DNA of 64,000 nt, from assembly GCA_036387315.1 (NCBI GenBank), contig DASVTY010000084.1, forward strand, positions 123,817 to 187,816, written 5' to 3'. Within the stretch, counting starts at the first letter, position 1; each line of letters begins with the position of its first letter. The notes under the pieces are model-generated. The model saw nothing but the letters and a program-made list of their open reading frames with translations, did not search any database and was not told where the DNA came from. The position numbers were made by a program, and so were the translations under genes. The DNA comes from JALZCH01 sp036387315 (GTDB lineage: Bacteria > Acidobacteriota > Blastocatellia > Pyrinomonadales > Pyrinomonadaceae). Below, one piece after another: positions 8,601-15,545 of the stretch.

Positions 8601-9489
8601 TCATCGCCGAATATTCTGCCGGATATTCGATTGCGCCCGTCGCAATAATAATGGCTTGCCCGCTCATCAAACGCGGCTGCGAGGCAACAGTTCCGATTGT
8701 GCCGGGATTGGTCAGCGAAATTGTCGTGCCCTGAAAATCCGCGATTTCCAATTTGCCGTCGCGCGCGCGTTTTACCGTGTTGTCGTAACCCGCAAGAAAT
8801 TCGGAGAAATTCATCCGGTTCGCGCCCTTGATATTCGGCACGAGCAGATTGCGCGAGCCGTCTTTTTTCTCGATGTCAATCGCTAAAGCGATATTGACAT
8901 CCGAGCGATTCAGACGCGAAGGCTTGCCGTCAACGACTCCGTAACCGTCGTTCAAATTCGGATACGCTTCGAGAGCTTTGACAATCGCCCACGCGATAAT
9001 GTGCGTGTAAGAAACTTTACGCCCGCGCCGTTTCAGATAATCGTTGATAATCTTGCGGTTTTCGTCGAGAAGCTTGACCGGAATCTGGCGGTTTGAAGTC
9101 GCCGTCGGCACGGTCAGGCTCTCCTCCATATTCTCGACGATTTTTTTCGCGCCGCCGATAATCGGTTTTACCTCGATGCCGTCGAGATTTTGGATTTTGG
9201 ATTTTGGATTTTGGATTTGCGCTACAGCTTCCGGTTTCGCAGTTACCGTCTTAGTTTGCGCGCCGTTTGTTTGTTCTTCTGCTTTTGCCTTTGACTGATT
9301 ACTGCTGACTGATGACTGATGACTGTTTGCGCCGTTCAATATCTCGCCGAAGTAATTGCGCCAAGCCTCGTCAACCAAATTCGGATCGCTTTTGTAGCGA
9401 TTTAATAAACCTTCAACGTAAGTCGCGTTGGCGCCGAAATTTTCGGCAATAAATTCGGATAAATTATCTGTTTTTTGTTCGCTCGCCAT
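5695..9489 (-). CDS. kgd: Multifunctional 2-oxoglutarate dehydrogenase/decarboxylase E1 fused to an E2 succinyltransferase domain (Kgd type)
   Basis: At 1264 residues this is longer than SucA and matches the mycobacterial Kgd layout. An E1-type N-terminal helix (FGANATYVEGLLNRY, residues 18-32) is followed by a low-complexity linker (about 50-100). An E2 acyltransferase core comes next, with the catalytic DHR motif in STYDHRIIQGAES. The ThDP-dependent E1 half follows (MAHRGRLN, HGDAAFAGQG, INNQIGF) and then the transketolase C-terminal region. No lipoyl domain is present, so a separate lipoylated E2 is expected elsewhere. It acts in the TCA cycle. The linker is built from tandem heptanucleotide repeats (9186-9219 and 9290-9327). 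A monocistronic unit ending at the 5587-5625 hairpin is likely. Confidence 0.93.
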   Translation of the reverse strand: MASEQKTDNLSEFIAENFGANATYVEGLLNRYKSDPNLVDEAWRNYFGEILNGANSHQSSVSSNQSKAKAEEQTNGAQTKTVTAKPEAVAQIQNPKSKIQNLDGIEVKPIIGGAKKIVENMEESLTVPTATSNRQIPVKLLDENRKIINDYLKRRGRKVSYTHIIAWAIVKALEAYPNLNDGYGVVDGKPSRLNRSDVNIALAIDIEKKDGSRNLLVPNIKGANRMNFSEFLAGYDNTVKRARDGKLEIADFQGTTISLTNPGTIGTVASQPRLMSGQAIIIATGAIEYPAEYSAMTDAALSQLGISKIINISSTYDHRIIQGAESGLLLAHIHQSLLGEHNFYDEIFTDLGIHFAPLRWAKDFNPAIFGADHAREQNLKQAKVLELINAYRTRGHLIADIDPLDMMPHQREAELELEDYGLTVWDLDRRFISGGLHGTEVATLREILDILRRAYCGKVGTEYRHIQRKEEKAWIRERIRRQFVDTEPLSAETKKELLLKLIEAEQFEKFLHTKYLGQKRFSLEGCETVIPMLDQLVKTGSARGVTDFYVGMAHRGRLNVLSNIVGDFDKNPMAERIFTVFEGSSHPAFPADEGDVKYHQGAIGKKEIAGKAVTINLSSNPSHLEFVDPVVEGMTRALQDRLIHGESLPREEAIDRALPILMHGDAAFAGQGIVMETLQLADLKGYRTGGTIHIVINNQIGFTTSPDSSRSTIYSTDIAQMTQTPIFHINGDDPEAAFRAVQIALEYRQEFNKDVVLDLVGFRRLGHNEGDEPSYTQPLMYARVKAHPGVRHLYAEQLIREKTITETDLETMTAEVVGRYEQIQTNAKNLVSARPHKAEMKPPIVDEDGSDVFETPVTAETVRAVADKISLVPEGFNINPKMVSQLGRRAKMGAGEVGMDWGFAEAIAFGSLVLEGFPVRLSGQDSGRGTFSQRHALMYDTFTGDKWCPLGEMRSENNSRALFQVFDSSLSEQGVLGFEYGYALEANNALVLWEAQFGDFSNGAQVIIDQYIAASEDKWGQTNRLVMLLPHGYEGQGPEHSSARLERYLQLCAENNLQVCYPTTPAQYFHLLRRQVKQERVRPLIVMTPKSLLRLPAASSTVADLTAGGFHPAIDDAHVADKAKVKRIVVCSGKVFYDLQTAREKANDERVAIVRLEQFYPFPTTALKEIFAAYPNANQLVWCQEEPKNMGGWHFVADRLKGLMNAEPRYVGRSASGSPATGSYVIHELEQKKLIDEALLAEDADEISPASEPEVSRNAAPASS
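9186..9327. repeat. Two in-frame heptanucleotide repeat tracts inside kgd
   Basis: About five copies of GATTTTG occur at 9186-9219. Degenerate copies of GACTGAT occur at 9290-9327. Both fall in the linker between the N-terminal helix and the acyltransferase domain, where they encode Gln/Asn/Ser/Lys-rich spacer. Reading stays open despite a 7-nt unit. Confidence 0.85.
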
Positions 9490-9635
9490 TTTATAACCTC
9501 GATTATAACCTCAATGACTTTTTCATTATTTTAAAACATTTTTTCTTAACTCTCTAGGTTATCACCAACCGCCGACAGATGCATCAATCTTAATCTTTGA
9601 GTTGTTTCATAATAATCCGGTGCTATATTTATTTT

Positions 9636-9678
9636 TGTCTCGAAAAGGAGCGTTTTTGAAACTGTTTTATTTGAGACT
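9636..9678. repeat. Degenerate copy of the GTCTCAAAAA palindromic repeat
   Basis: GTCTCGAAAAGGAGCGTTTTTGAAAC-like sequence followed by TTTATTTGAGAC. It resembles the better copies at 10181, 11473 and 12431 and lies in the 240-bp gap before the small secreted protein gene. The remainder of the gap (9490-9729) shows no coding sequence. Confidence 0.5.
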
Positions 9679-9729
9679 AAGATGGATTATTTTTGAAACA
9701 AAACCTTCCGGTTATCTAAAAAGAAAATT

Positions 9730-10146
9730 ATGATTAAAAAATGTTTAAGTTTTGCACTTTGTTGCCTGGTGTTAGTATATGCCAACTCCTCGCTCGTTTC
9801 AGCACAAACCAATATAGACAAAAACGCTTCATCAATTGCAAAGATTAAAGCTAAAATCGCAAAACGCGGGACGGGCGAAAATAAGCGCATTGAAGTAAAA
9901 AAGCTGGATGGAACAAAGCTAAAGGGTTATATAAGTCAATTCGATAATGATTCATTTACGCTGGTAGATTCAAAAACCAAACAAATCACTACAATTGCTT
10001 ACAGCGATGTCGCACAAGTAAAAAGCGGCAATTTATCAAAAGGAGATAAGATTGCTATCGGAGTCGCGCTTGGGGCGGTGGCAGTAGTAGGGATTGTGCT
10101 AGGCAGTATTATTGCAATTCGTTGTAAAAATGAAGGCGGATGTTAA
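9730..10146 (+). CDS. Small exported protein with LSm-like region and C-terminal membrane anchor
   Basis: The 138-residue product starts with a signal peptide (MIKKCLSFALCCLVLVYA, ending near VSA). Residues about 55-100 (VKKLDGTKLKGYISQFDND, SFTLVD, TTIAYSDVAQVK) have the strand pattern of small Sm-fold proteins in which a loop residue set lies between two beta pairs. A glycine-rich transmembrane helix (about 109-130) closes the protein. The function is not known; the resemblance to Sm-fold proteins is an inference from the strand pattern. Confidence 0.65.
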   Translation: MIKKCLSFALCCLVLVYANSSLVSAQTNIDKNASSIAKIKAKIAKRGTGENKRIEVKKLDGTKLKGYISQFDNDSFTLVDSKTKQITTIAYSDVAQVKSGNLSKGDKIAIGVALGAVAVVGIVLGSIIAIRCKNEGGC

Positions 10147-10180
10147 ATGCTTTCCAAGTATTTCCAGTTAAGGAATTGTA

Positions 10181-10218
10181 GTCCCTCTCAAAAACTCCCC
10201 TTTTTGAGACTGTTTTTT
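10181..10218. repeat. GTCTCAAAAA palindromic repeat, copy B
   Basis: CTCAAAAACTCCCCTTTTTGAG is a palindromic core with a C/T-rich centre, followed by ACTGTTTTTT. The plus-strand T run fits a terminator for the preceding gene. The rest of 10147-10350 has no gene; a partial unit (CCTCAAAAAGTGAGACTG) occurs at about 10329-10346, just before the next start. Confidence 0.7.
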
Positions 10219-10350
10219 ACTTACAATCAGAGAATTTCACAAACAAATCATAATTCCTTATTTAACTATCAATAAATTGAAACTTACCTTATGATTTTCG
10301 AACATTTTGTGAAGCTTAAGTTTAAGCCCCTCAAAAAGTGAGACTGAAAA

Positions 10351-11469
10351 ATGAAAATTGTAATAACCCTTTTCTTTCTTGTCTTATTTACCGCCCAGCC
10401 AAATGCGCAAAGCGATAAAGAAAACATTCCGTCAAAAATCGCAGGGCAGCAAAACGGCAAGATTGTTTTTACAAGCTTTCGTGATGGCAATGAAGAAATT
10501 TATATAATGGATTCTGACGGCATCAATCAAAATAGTTTGACCAATAACACGACAAATGACGGATACACATCCTGGCAGTTCGTAAATCAAGCCGGTGTTT
10601 GTACATATTCGCTTTTTCCGACCTCTGCTCCTGTACATGCTTCCGGCAGCACCCCTGGTACCGGCGGCGGTTTTGATGTGACGACACAAGCAGGCTGCGC
10701 TTGGACGGCAACAAGCAACGCTAATTGGATCACGATCATTGAAGGCTCTGGCACCGGAAACGGTTCGGTTATTTATTCAGTTGCTGCAAACAGCGGAGCA
10801 GCGCGTTCAGGCACAATTTCAGTCAACGGTCAAATCTTTACCCTTAATCAATCGTCTGCCTCGGAATGTACCTATTTGACCTCGCCTCAGCAAGCCATTA
10901 TTACTCCGAGCGGTGGCAGCGGCAGCATTTATCTGATGACAAACCATGCGACTTGCGCCTGGACAACTCAGACAGATGCTTCGTGGATAACAATTACATC
11001 GGGTTCAACGGGCACCGGCAATGGTACGGTGACATATTCGGTTGCCGCTAATACGGGTCAGTCTAGAACCGCCTCTATTATGGTGGGCGGCAGGTCATTT
11101 CATGTATATCAGTCTTCCGCGCAGCCTACCATAATTACCGTCACGACTTTGGTTGAAACGGCAGAAGGAAAGCCGGTTAAAGGTGCTGTTGTCACGTTTA
11201 CAATTGCCGTTACGGGCGAAAATCTAATGGCAGTTACGAATGCTTTCGGCTATGCGAGATTGAAAATCCCATCGGGCGAGGGTTATGCAATAACGGTAAG
11301 TCATAAAAAATACAGGTTCCCGGTACAGAACACGAGAATTGTCGGTGAAGGAGTAATGGTTGTTTTCAGATCGCAGCCAAGTATGGAAAACGGGGGTGAA
11401 AAAGAAATTAAGATTAACCCCAATTTACCCATTGAAAATTTTTCGATTACCGATTATTTGGTCAAGTAA
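10351..11469 (+). CDS. Secreted protein with a PD40 fragment, two BACON domains and a carboxypeptidase-regulatory-like domain
   Basis: The 372-residue product has a signal peptide (residues 1-20). One TolB/PD40-type blade follows (KIVFTSFRDGNEEIYIMDSDG, about 31-51), then two BACON repeats (about 108-170 and 185-245, each with CAWT and a GNGxVxYSVAANxG strand). A carboxypeptidase-regulatory-like beta-sandwich (about 255-345) is last. BACON domains usually bind carbohydrate or mucin, or act as spacers. A single PD40 blade is unusual, as such blades normally come in sets of six or more, so the N-terminus may be left from a deletion. Its role outside the cell is unknown. Confidence 0.8.
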   Translation: MKIVITLFFLVLFTAQPNAQSDKENIPSKIAGQQNGKIVFTSFRDGNEEIYIMDSDGINQNSLTNNTTNDGYTSWQFVNQAGVCTYSLFPTSAPVHASGSTPGTGGGFDVTTQAGCAWTATSNANWITIIEGSGTGNGSVIYSVAANSGAARSGTISVNGQIFTLNQSSASECTYLTSPQQAIITPSGGSGSIYLMTNHATCAWTTQTDASWITITSGSTGTGNGTVTYSVAANTGQSRTASIMVGGRSFHVYQSSAQPTIITVTTLVETAEGKPVKGAVVTFTIAVTGENLMAVTNAFGYARLKIPSGEGYAITVSHKKYRFPVQNTRIVGEGVMVVFRSQPSMENGGEKEIKINPNLPIENFSITDYLVK

Positions 11470-11472
11470 AAA

Positions 11473-11502
11473 GAGTCTCAAAAACGACCCTATTTGAGAC
11501 AA
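11473..11502. repeat. GTCTCAAAAA palindromic repeat, copy D
   Basis: GAGTCTCAAAAACGACCC followed by TATTTGAGACAAA. Located 4 bp after the stop of the BACON gene, so it may act as its terminator. It also covers a possible TTG start of the next gene, which is one reason to choose the later ATG for that gene. Confidence 0.7.
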
Positions 11503-11538
11503 AATAAACATTTTCTCTTTCCCCGCATCATACAGATA

Positions 11539-12414
11539 ATGAAAAGCTCGATTTGGCTCTGTTTACTCTATTTATTGGTTACACAATCAATTTACGCTCA
11601 AACACAGAATGATTTGGAAGTTTTTAATCTAAAAGGAAAGATAAAAACTGTAAGGATTGAAAGAAGCAAATTTATAACCGAAGGCAATGAGAATAAAGAG
11701 GGCAGGCGCGAACCTCAAGAATTAATGACGTTTGACGAAAAGGGTTATTACACGGAGAGAGCGGGCTTGACCAATTCATTTACAAGAAAATTTGCTTATC
11801 AGTATTATCCAGACGGAAAAATTAAAGAAAGAACTGATTTAGTCTATTCACAGAACGAAGTATTTACCTATACCAAAAATCTAATCGTAAAAACCACGCA
11901 ACTTAAAGACGGTCATATTTTAGATAAGTGGATTTATCATCTTGATGAAAATGGCAAGAAAATCAAAGAAGAATATATCCTTGTTGACAAGAATTTGGGA
12001 GAAAGACTATTAAGTCCGCCAGAAATAATTGTTTACAAATACGATTTGCAACAAAAGTTAATTGAAACAGCTTATTTTAAGGCTGATAATTCGCCTGCCG
12101 TTGGAATTATATTCTCAATTCACAAATACATAAATACTTACGCCGACAGAAATCGAATAAGTGAGCGCTTAGGATATAAACTTGATAACACATTAATCGT
12201 TAAGTGGGCATATAAATATAATCAGATGGGGCTATTAGAAGAAGCTACAAGATTTGGTTTAAATCTTAAGCCTCTTTCAAAAGTCACTTATTCAGAATTT
12301 GACGAAGCTGGAAATTGGACTAAAAGCGGTACTTTCAAAATTTCAGATAAAGACGGTAAGACCGTTATTGAACCAACTGAAATTGAGTATCGGACAATCA
12401 CTTATTATCCGTGA
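11539..12414 (+). CDS. Exported protein of unknown function with YD/RHS-like sequence character
   Basis: Starting at the ATG at 11539 gives 291 residues with a proper signal peptide (MKSSIWLCLLYLLVTQSIYA). A TTG 15 codons earlier lies inside a palindromic repeat and would bury the signal. The mature part is rich in Tyr, Lys and Glu with short repeating strand pieces (YQYYPDGKIKERTD, YKYNQMGLLEE, EFDEAGNWTK) that recall RHS/YD-type or cell-surface 'YxYDxxGN' repeats, though degenerate. The function is unknown. It is third in a run of same-direction exported proteins. Confidence 0.65.
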   Translation: MKSSIWLCLLYLLVTQSIYAQTQNDLEVFNLKGKIKTVRIERSKFITEGNENKEGRREPQELMTFDEKGYYTERAGLTNSFTRKFAYQYYPDGKIKERTDLVYSQNEVFTYTKNLIVKTTQLKDGHILDKWIYHLDENGKKIKEEYILVDKNLGERLLSPPEIIVYKYDLQQKLIETAYFKADNSPAVGIIFSIHKYINTYADRNRISERLGYKLDNTLIVKWAYKYNQMGLLEEATRFGLNLKPLSKVTYSEFDEAGNWTKSGTFKISDKDGKTVIEPTEIEYRTITYYP

Positions 12415-12430
12415 TTTTAGATTTAATAAA

Positions 12431-12464
12431 CAGTCCCAAAAACGCCCCTTTTTGAGACTGTTTA
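12431..12464. repeat. GTCTCAAAAA palindromic repeat, copy E
   Basis: CAGTCCCAAAAACGCCCC then TTTTTGAGACTGTTTA. Placed 17 bp after a stop codon, again in a terminator-like position. The remainder of 12465-12694 contains three degenerate AGGCTTTTGCAACA-like units but no gene I can support. Confidence 0.72.
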
Positions 12465-12694
12465 TTGTCAGAGAGGCTTTGTTGTAAAAGCCCGATTTCC
12501 CACAGGCTTTTGCAACAGTTTAAGCACTTTTGCGACAAAACAGGCTTTTGCAGCAAAGCTGATTTTTACGTGCAAAATCCTTACTGTTTTATCTTGTTCC
12601 TCGAGATAACCAATTATCCGCTAAATGATACTGATTATCGGCTCAAGACTAAAAGATTATGCTCGGATATCAACACCGAATCGTCAGGACACCG

Positions 12695-13219
12695 TTATCT
12701 CTCTGCTTGGGAGTCATCGCTATTGCGCCGCAGATAAGCGAGCGCAACGGAAGCGATAACCGTTCCGACGAGAACGCGCGTTACCAGACTTTTTCTGTTG
12801 TGTTTCCACTCCGCCTTCCAACCCATTTCTCCGAAGATATTGGGGACTTGTCCATACGAGAGATCGTCGAGAACTCCTTCTACCATATCCACACGGTCTG
12901 CCAGCATCAGCGGCAGCCAATGTCCGTAGCTGTTTTCGCTGTATTTAAAAGCGGCGCGGCGGATCACGCCGCTTACTCCCGCCGGCGGCGCCGCAGTTCC
13001 GAATGTGGCTGAGACGTTCGGACGCTCGTTGGAATGCAGAACCTCGACGTTGATCGGCTGCTGAGGCGGGCGATCCCAACTGTAACCCGCGTGTTCTCCG
13101 TTGTTGCGGTTCTTCATCGGATAAGTCGGATCGTTTTTCGGATTGGCGTCCACGCCCCAACCTTTAACCTGCGCCGGGTCTATAACTTTATTTTCCGTAT
13201 TTTTAACTAAATTTTCCAT
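12695..13219 (-). CDS. Conserved protein of unknown function paired with the zinc alcohol dehydrogenase
   Basis: A 174-residue protein. A Pro/Asn-rich N-terminus (residues 20-60, with GWGVDANPKNDPTYP) is followed by a conserved centre (IRRAAFKYSENSYGHWLPLM, about 85-104) and a C-terminal transmembrane helix (about 145-163) that ends in a charged tail. I recall similar proteins encoded beside FdhA-like alcohol dehydrogenases in other phyla, which matches its position 12 bp after that gene on the same strand. It may be a membrane-attached partner. No catalytic motif is visible. Confidence 0.7.
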   Translation of the reverse strand: MENLVKNTENKVIDPAQVKGWGVDANPKNDPTYPMKNRNNGEHAGYSWDRPPQQPINVEVLHSNERPNVSATFGTAAPPAGVSGVIRRAAFKYSENSYGHWLPLMLADRVDMVEGVLDDLSYGQVPNIFGEMGWKAEWKHNRKSLVTRVLVGTVIASVALAYLRRNSDDSQAER

Positions 13220-13231
13220 AGCGTTTCCTTC

Positions 13232-14386
13232 CTACATTCTGGCTGACGGCGGAACCAGCACCGGCTTGATGCAATTATCGAGCTTGGCTGAAAACATTCG
13301 GTATGCATCCGAAACTTCTTCCAGAGGAATGTGATGCGTGATCAAGGCTTTCGGGTCGAGAATGCCGTTCTGGACATGCTCGATCAAACGCGGCAACAGC
13401 CGCTTCACCGATGCCTGATTAGCCCGGATCGTCAGACCTTTATTCACCACATTGCCAATCGGGACGAGTGTATCAATCGGTCCATACACGCCGACGATGG
13501 AGACAATCCCGCTCTTTTTCACAGAGTTGATCGCCCAGTGAAGCGCAGTCGCAGCGCCGCCGACCATATGCAATGTTTTGCCGAGCAACGTCTGCATCGC
13601 TCTGCCGGTCGCTTCGGCGCCCACCGCATCAATAACAACGTCGGCTCCGAGCCAGCCGGTGGTCTTTTTAAGGAACACGACAACATCGTCCAATTCCTTG
13701 TAGTTATAAACTTCTGCGGGAGCGTAATTCTTCACGAATTCGAGACGGTACTCCAGATGGTCAATTACAATGACGCGCCCCGCGCCGAAGAGCCAGGCGC
13801 ATCGGGCTGCCATAATTCCGACCGGACCTGCTCCGAAAACCACAACCGTATCGCCGGGCTGAATACCGCCCATTTCCGCCGCTTGATACCCGGTCGGCAC
13901 TACGTCCGTGAGCATCACGGCATCATCCAGGTCCATACCTTCGGGAATAACGGTCGGACTCACGTCCGCATAAGGAACTCGGAGATATTCCGCCTGTCCT
14001 CCCTCATAGCCGCCTCCCGTATGCGAATAGCCGAAAATGCCGCCTACCGCCGTCGCTTCGGGATTCGATTCATGGCAATTCCCGTAAAGCTCCTGTTGGC
14101 AGAAGACACACTTTCCGCAGGCGATATTGAAAGGCACTAAAACGTGATCGCCGACTTTCAACTTCTGTACACCTTGTCCGATCTCTTCCACTACGCCGGT
14201 GACTTCGTGTCCGAACGTCATCCCGATCCGCGTATCCGGCACTGAACCGTTGTATAAATGCAGATCGGAGCCGCAGATACAAGAGCGCGTGACCCGGACG
14301 ACCGCATACTGAGGATGCAGTATCTCCGGTTCGGGTTTATGATCAATGCGGACGCGCCGGGGTCCGCGATAATTCATTGCAAGCAT
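13232..14386 (-). CDS. Zinc-dependent alcohol dehydrogenase, FdhA-like MDR family
   Basis: A 384-residue medium-chain dehydrogenase. The catalytic zinc ligands sit in CICGSDLH (Cys near residue 37) and GHEVTGVVEE. The four structural-zinc cysteines are in CGKCVFCQQELYGNC. The Rossmann motif VVFGAGPVGIMAA is near residue 190. The extra insert and the length resemble glutathione-independent formaldehyde dehydrogenase and related enzymes, so it may oxidise an alcohol or aldehyde with NAD. It precedes the 174-residue partner gene and follows a CheB-like remnant. Confidence 0.88.
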   Translation of the reverse strand: MLAMNYRGPRRVRIDHKPEPEILHPQYAVVRVTRSCICGSDLHLYNGSVPDTRIGMTFGHEVTGVVEEIGQGVQKLKVGDHVLVPFNIACGKCVFCQQELYGNCHESNPEATAVGGIFGYSHTGGGYEGGQAEYLRVPYADVSPTVIPEGMDLDDAVMLTDVVPTGYQAAEMGGIQPGDTVVVFGAGPVGIMAARCAWLFGAGRVIVIDHLEYRLEFVKNYAPAEVYNYKELDDVVVFLKKTTGWLGADVVIDAVGAEATGRAMQTLLGKTLHMVGGAATALHWAINSVKKSGIVSIVGVYGPIDTLVPIGNVVNKGLTIRANQASVKRLLPRLIEHVQNGILDPKALITHHIPLEEVSDAYRMFSAKLDNCIKPVLVPPSARM

Positions 14387-14408
14387 AGAATTCTGTTCCT
14401 TCCCTTAT

Positions 14409-14552
14409 TTAACATCTGCTGCCTTCTTTGTCGCCGTTTCTAAAGATAGTGCGCCCGCTTGGGAAATCAGCCGGTAATTCTCCAACTAATTCTTTTAGTA
14501 CGCTCAAGCTTTCAGCCGAACCGCCGATGACCGCGATATTTCGTTTTTTCAT
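14409..14552 (-). pseudogene. Truncated CheB-like methylesterase fragment
   Basis: A 47-codon reading frame begins MKKRNIAVIGGSAESLSVLK and continues ELVGELPADFP, the first strand and helix of the CheB methylesterase fold (usually VIGGSAGG...LPADFP). It then breaks into unrelated sequence and a stop. The active-site serine region is present but the rest of the roughly 190-residue domain is missing, so this is a remnant. It sits 22 bp upstream of the alcohol dehydrogenase start, probably leaving part of an older promoter region. The rest of 14387-14780 shows no other gene. Confidence 0.65.
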
Positions 14553-14780
14553 TCGACCTAATAATAAAATTCCCGATAGCGGTTACTCTGTCCGCTATAG
14601 GACAGAAGACTTAATTTCCCGTTTCACTTAATAATCCGGCTTAAACTTCCTCAAAAACCGTCTCGCCATTCCGCCGCTGAATAAAAACTTCGGAAAAAAA
14701 TCTTCTTTAAACGTATTTTGAGATTAGCCGTCAAGCGCGGCAAAACCGACAAGAAAAATCTCACCCCTTTAAAGCCTCCG

Positions 14781-15461
14781 ATGAATAAAAAATGCCCCGA
14801 ATGCGGATTAGTCAATTTTTCGAATGATGAAAACTGCCGCCGCTGCGGTTTAGCTCTAGGCTCGAAAACCAAAAATTCCGTCGCATTTCAAGACGACACC
14901 AGCCGCAAGCTCGACCGGGCGGCGATTTGGTTTTTGAAACGATTTCTGTCGGCGGTCGTGATTGCCGCCGCGATTTTGTGCGGAGTTTATTTTTCCCTCC
15001 TGCGAAGCGCCGAGCCGTTATCGTCCGAACAAGCTGCTGCCGTCGAGCGCGCCGTCAAGATTCTTGAAGATCGGGGGTTTGACCGCGAAACGTTTTTGCT
15101 GCGCCGGACGGTAGCGTTTCGCGCTTCGGACAATTGGCTCAACGAAACGACCGGACACGAAGACGCTTACGCGGCGACGAATTTCCCGTTTCAAATCGTG
15201 ACGCTTTACGAGAGCTTTTTTAAATATCCGCAGGACGATACCGAACGGGCGATGATTTTGCTCCACGAAGCTCAACATCTGCAAGGCGCAGACGAGCCGG
15301 AAGCCTATGAATTTGTTTGGAGAAATCGCAAGAAATTAGGTTGGACTGAAGCGGCGTACGGCAAAACAAAAGTCTGGCATAACGTTTTTGATTTCACACG
15401 GCAAAACGCGCCGAATCTTTTCCGGTGCAGCTTTAACGAAAACGCAGATTGCACGCTCTAA
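14781..15461 (+). CDS. Zinc-ribbon, membrane-anchored protein with HEXXH motif (putative metallopeptidase)
   Basis: Using the ATG at 14781 gives 226 residues beginning MNKKCPECGLVNF, a zinc ribbon (CPEC...CRRC). An upstream ATG at 14718 would add 21 basic residues and looks less natural. A transmembrane helix follows (about residues 58-80). The C-terminal domain contains LLHEAQHLQGADEPEAYEF, an HEXXH helix with a following acidic residue as a possible third ligand, the pattern of gluzincin-like metalloproteases. The topology would place the catalytic part outside the cytoplasm. Activity is inferred only from the motif. Confidence 0.68.
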   Translation: MNKKCPECGLVNFSNDENCRRCGLALGSKTKNSVAFQDDTSRKLDRAAIWFLKRFLSAVVIAAAILCGVYFSLLRSAEPLSSEQAAAVERAVKILEDRGFDRETFLLRRTVAFRASDNWLNETTGHEDAYAATNFPFQIVTLYESFFKYPQDDTERAMILLHEAQHLQGADEPEAYEFVWRNRKKLGWTEAAYGKTKVWHNVFDFTRQNAPNLFRCSFNENADCTL

Positions 15462-15476
15462 AATCTTTCACAACGT

Positions 15477-15518
15477 AAAAAAGGAGAAGAGGAAAGAAAA
15501 TTCCTCTTCTCCTTTTTT
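15477..15518. terminator. Bidirectional hairpin terminator
   Basis: A perfect 18-bp stem (AAAAAAGGAGAAGAGGAA with its complement) around a 6-nt loop, flanked by A and T runs on both sides. It lies between convergent genes ending at 15461 and 15546 and can serve both. Confidence 0.9.
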
Positions 15519-15545
15519 CTTTTTCTCAATCTCTATGATGAAATT

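Noticed and set aside
9186..9327. Repeat tracts in kgd as a possible CRISPR array
   Set aside because: Units are 7 nt, adjacent and without spacers, inside an open reading frame.
12465..12737. ORF over the gap after copy E of the palindromic repeat
   Set aside because: It crosses the 3' end of a convergent conserved gene, lacks a start signal and contains short degenerate repeats.
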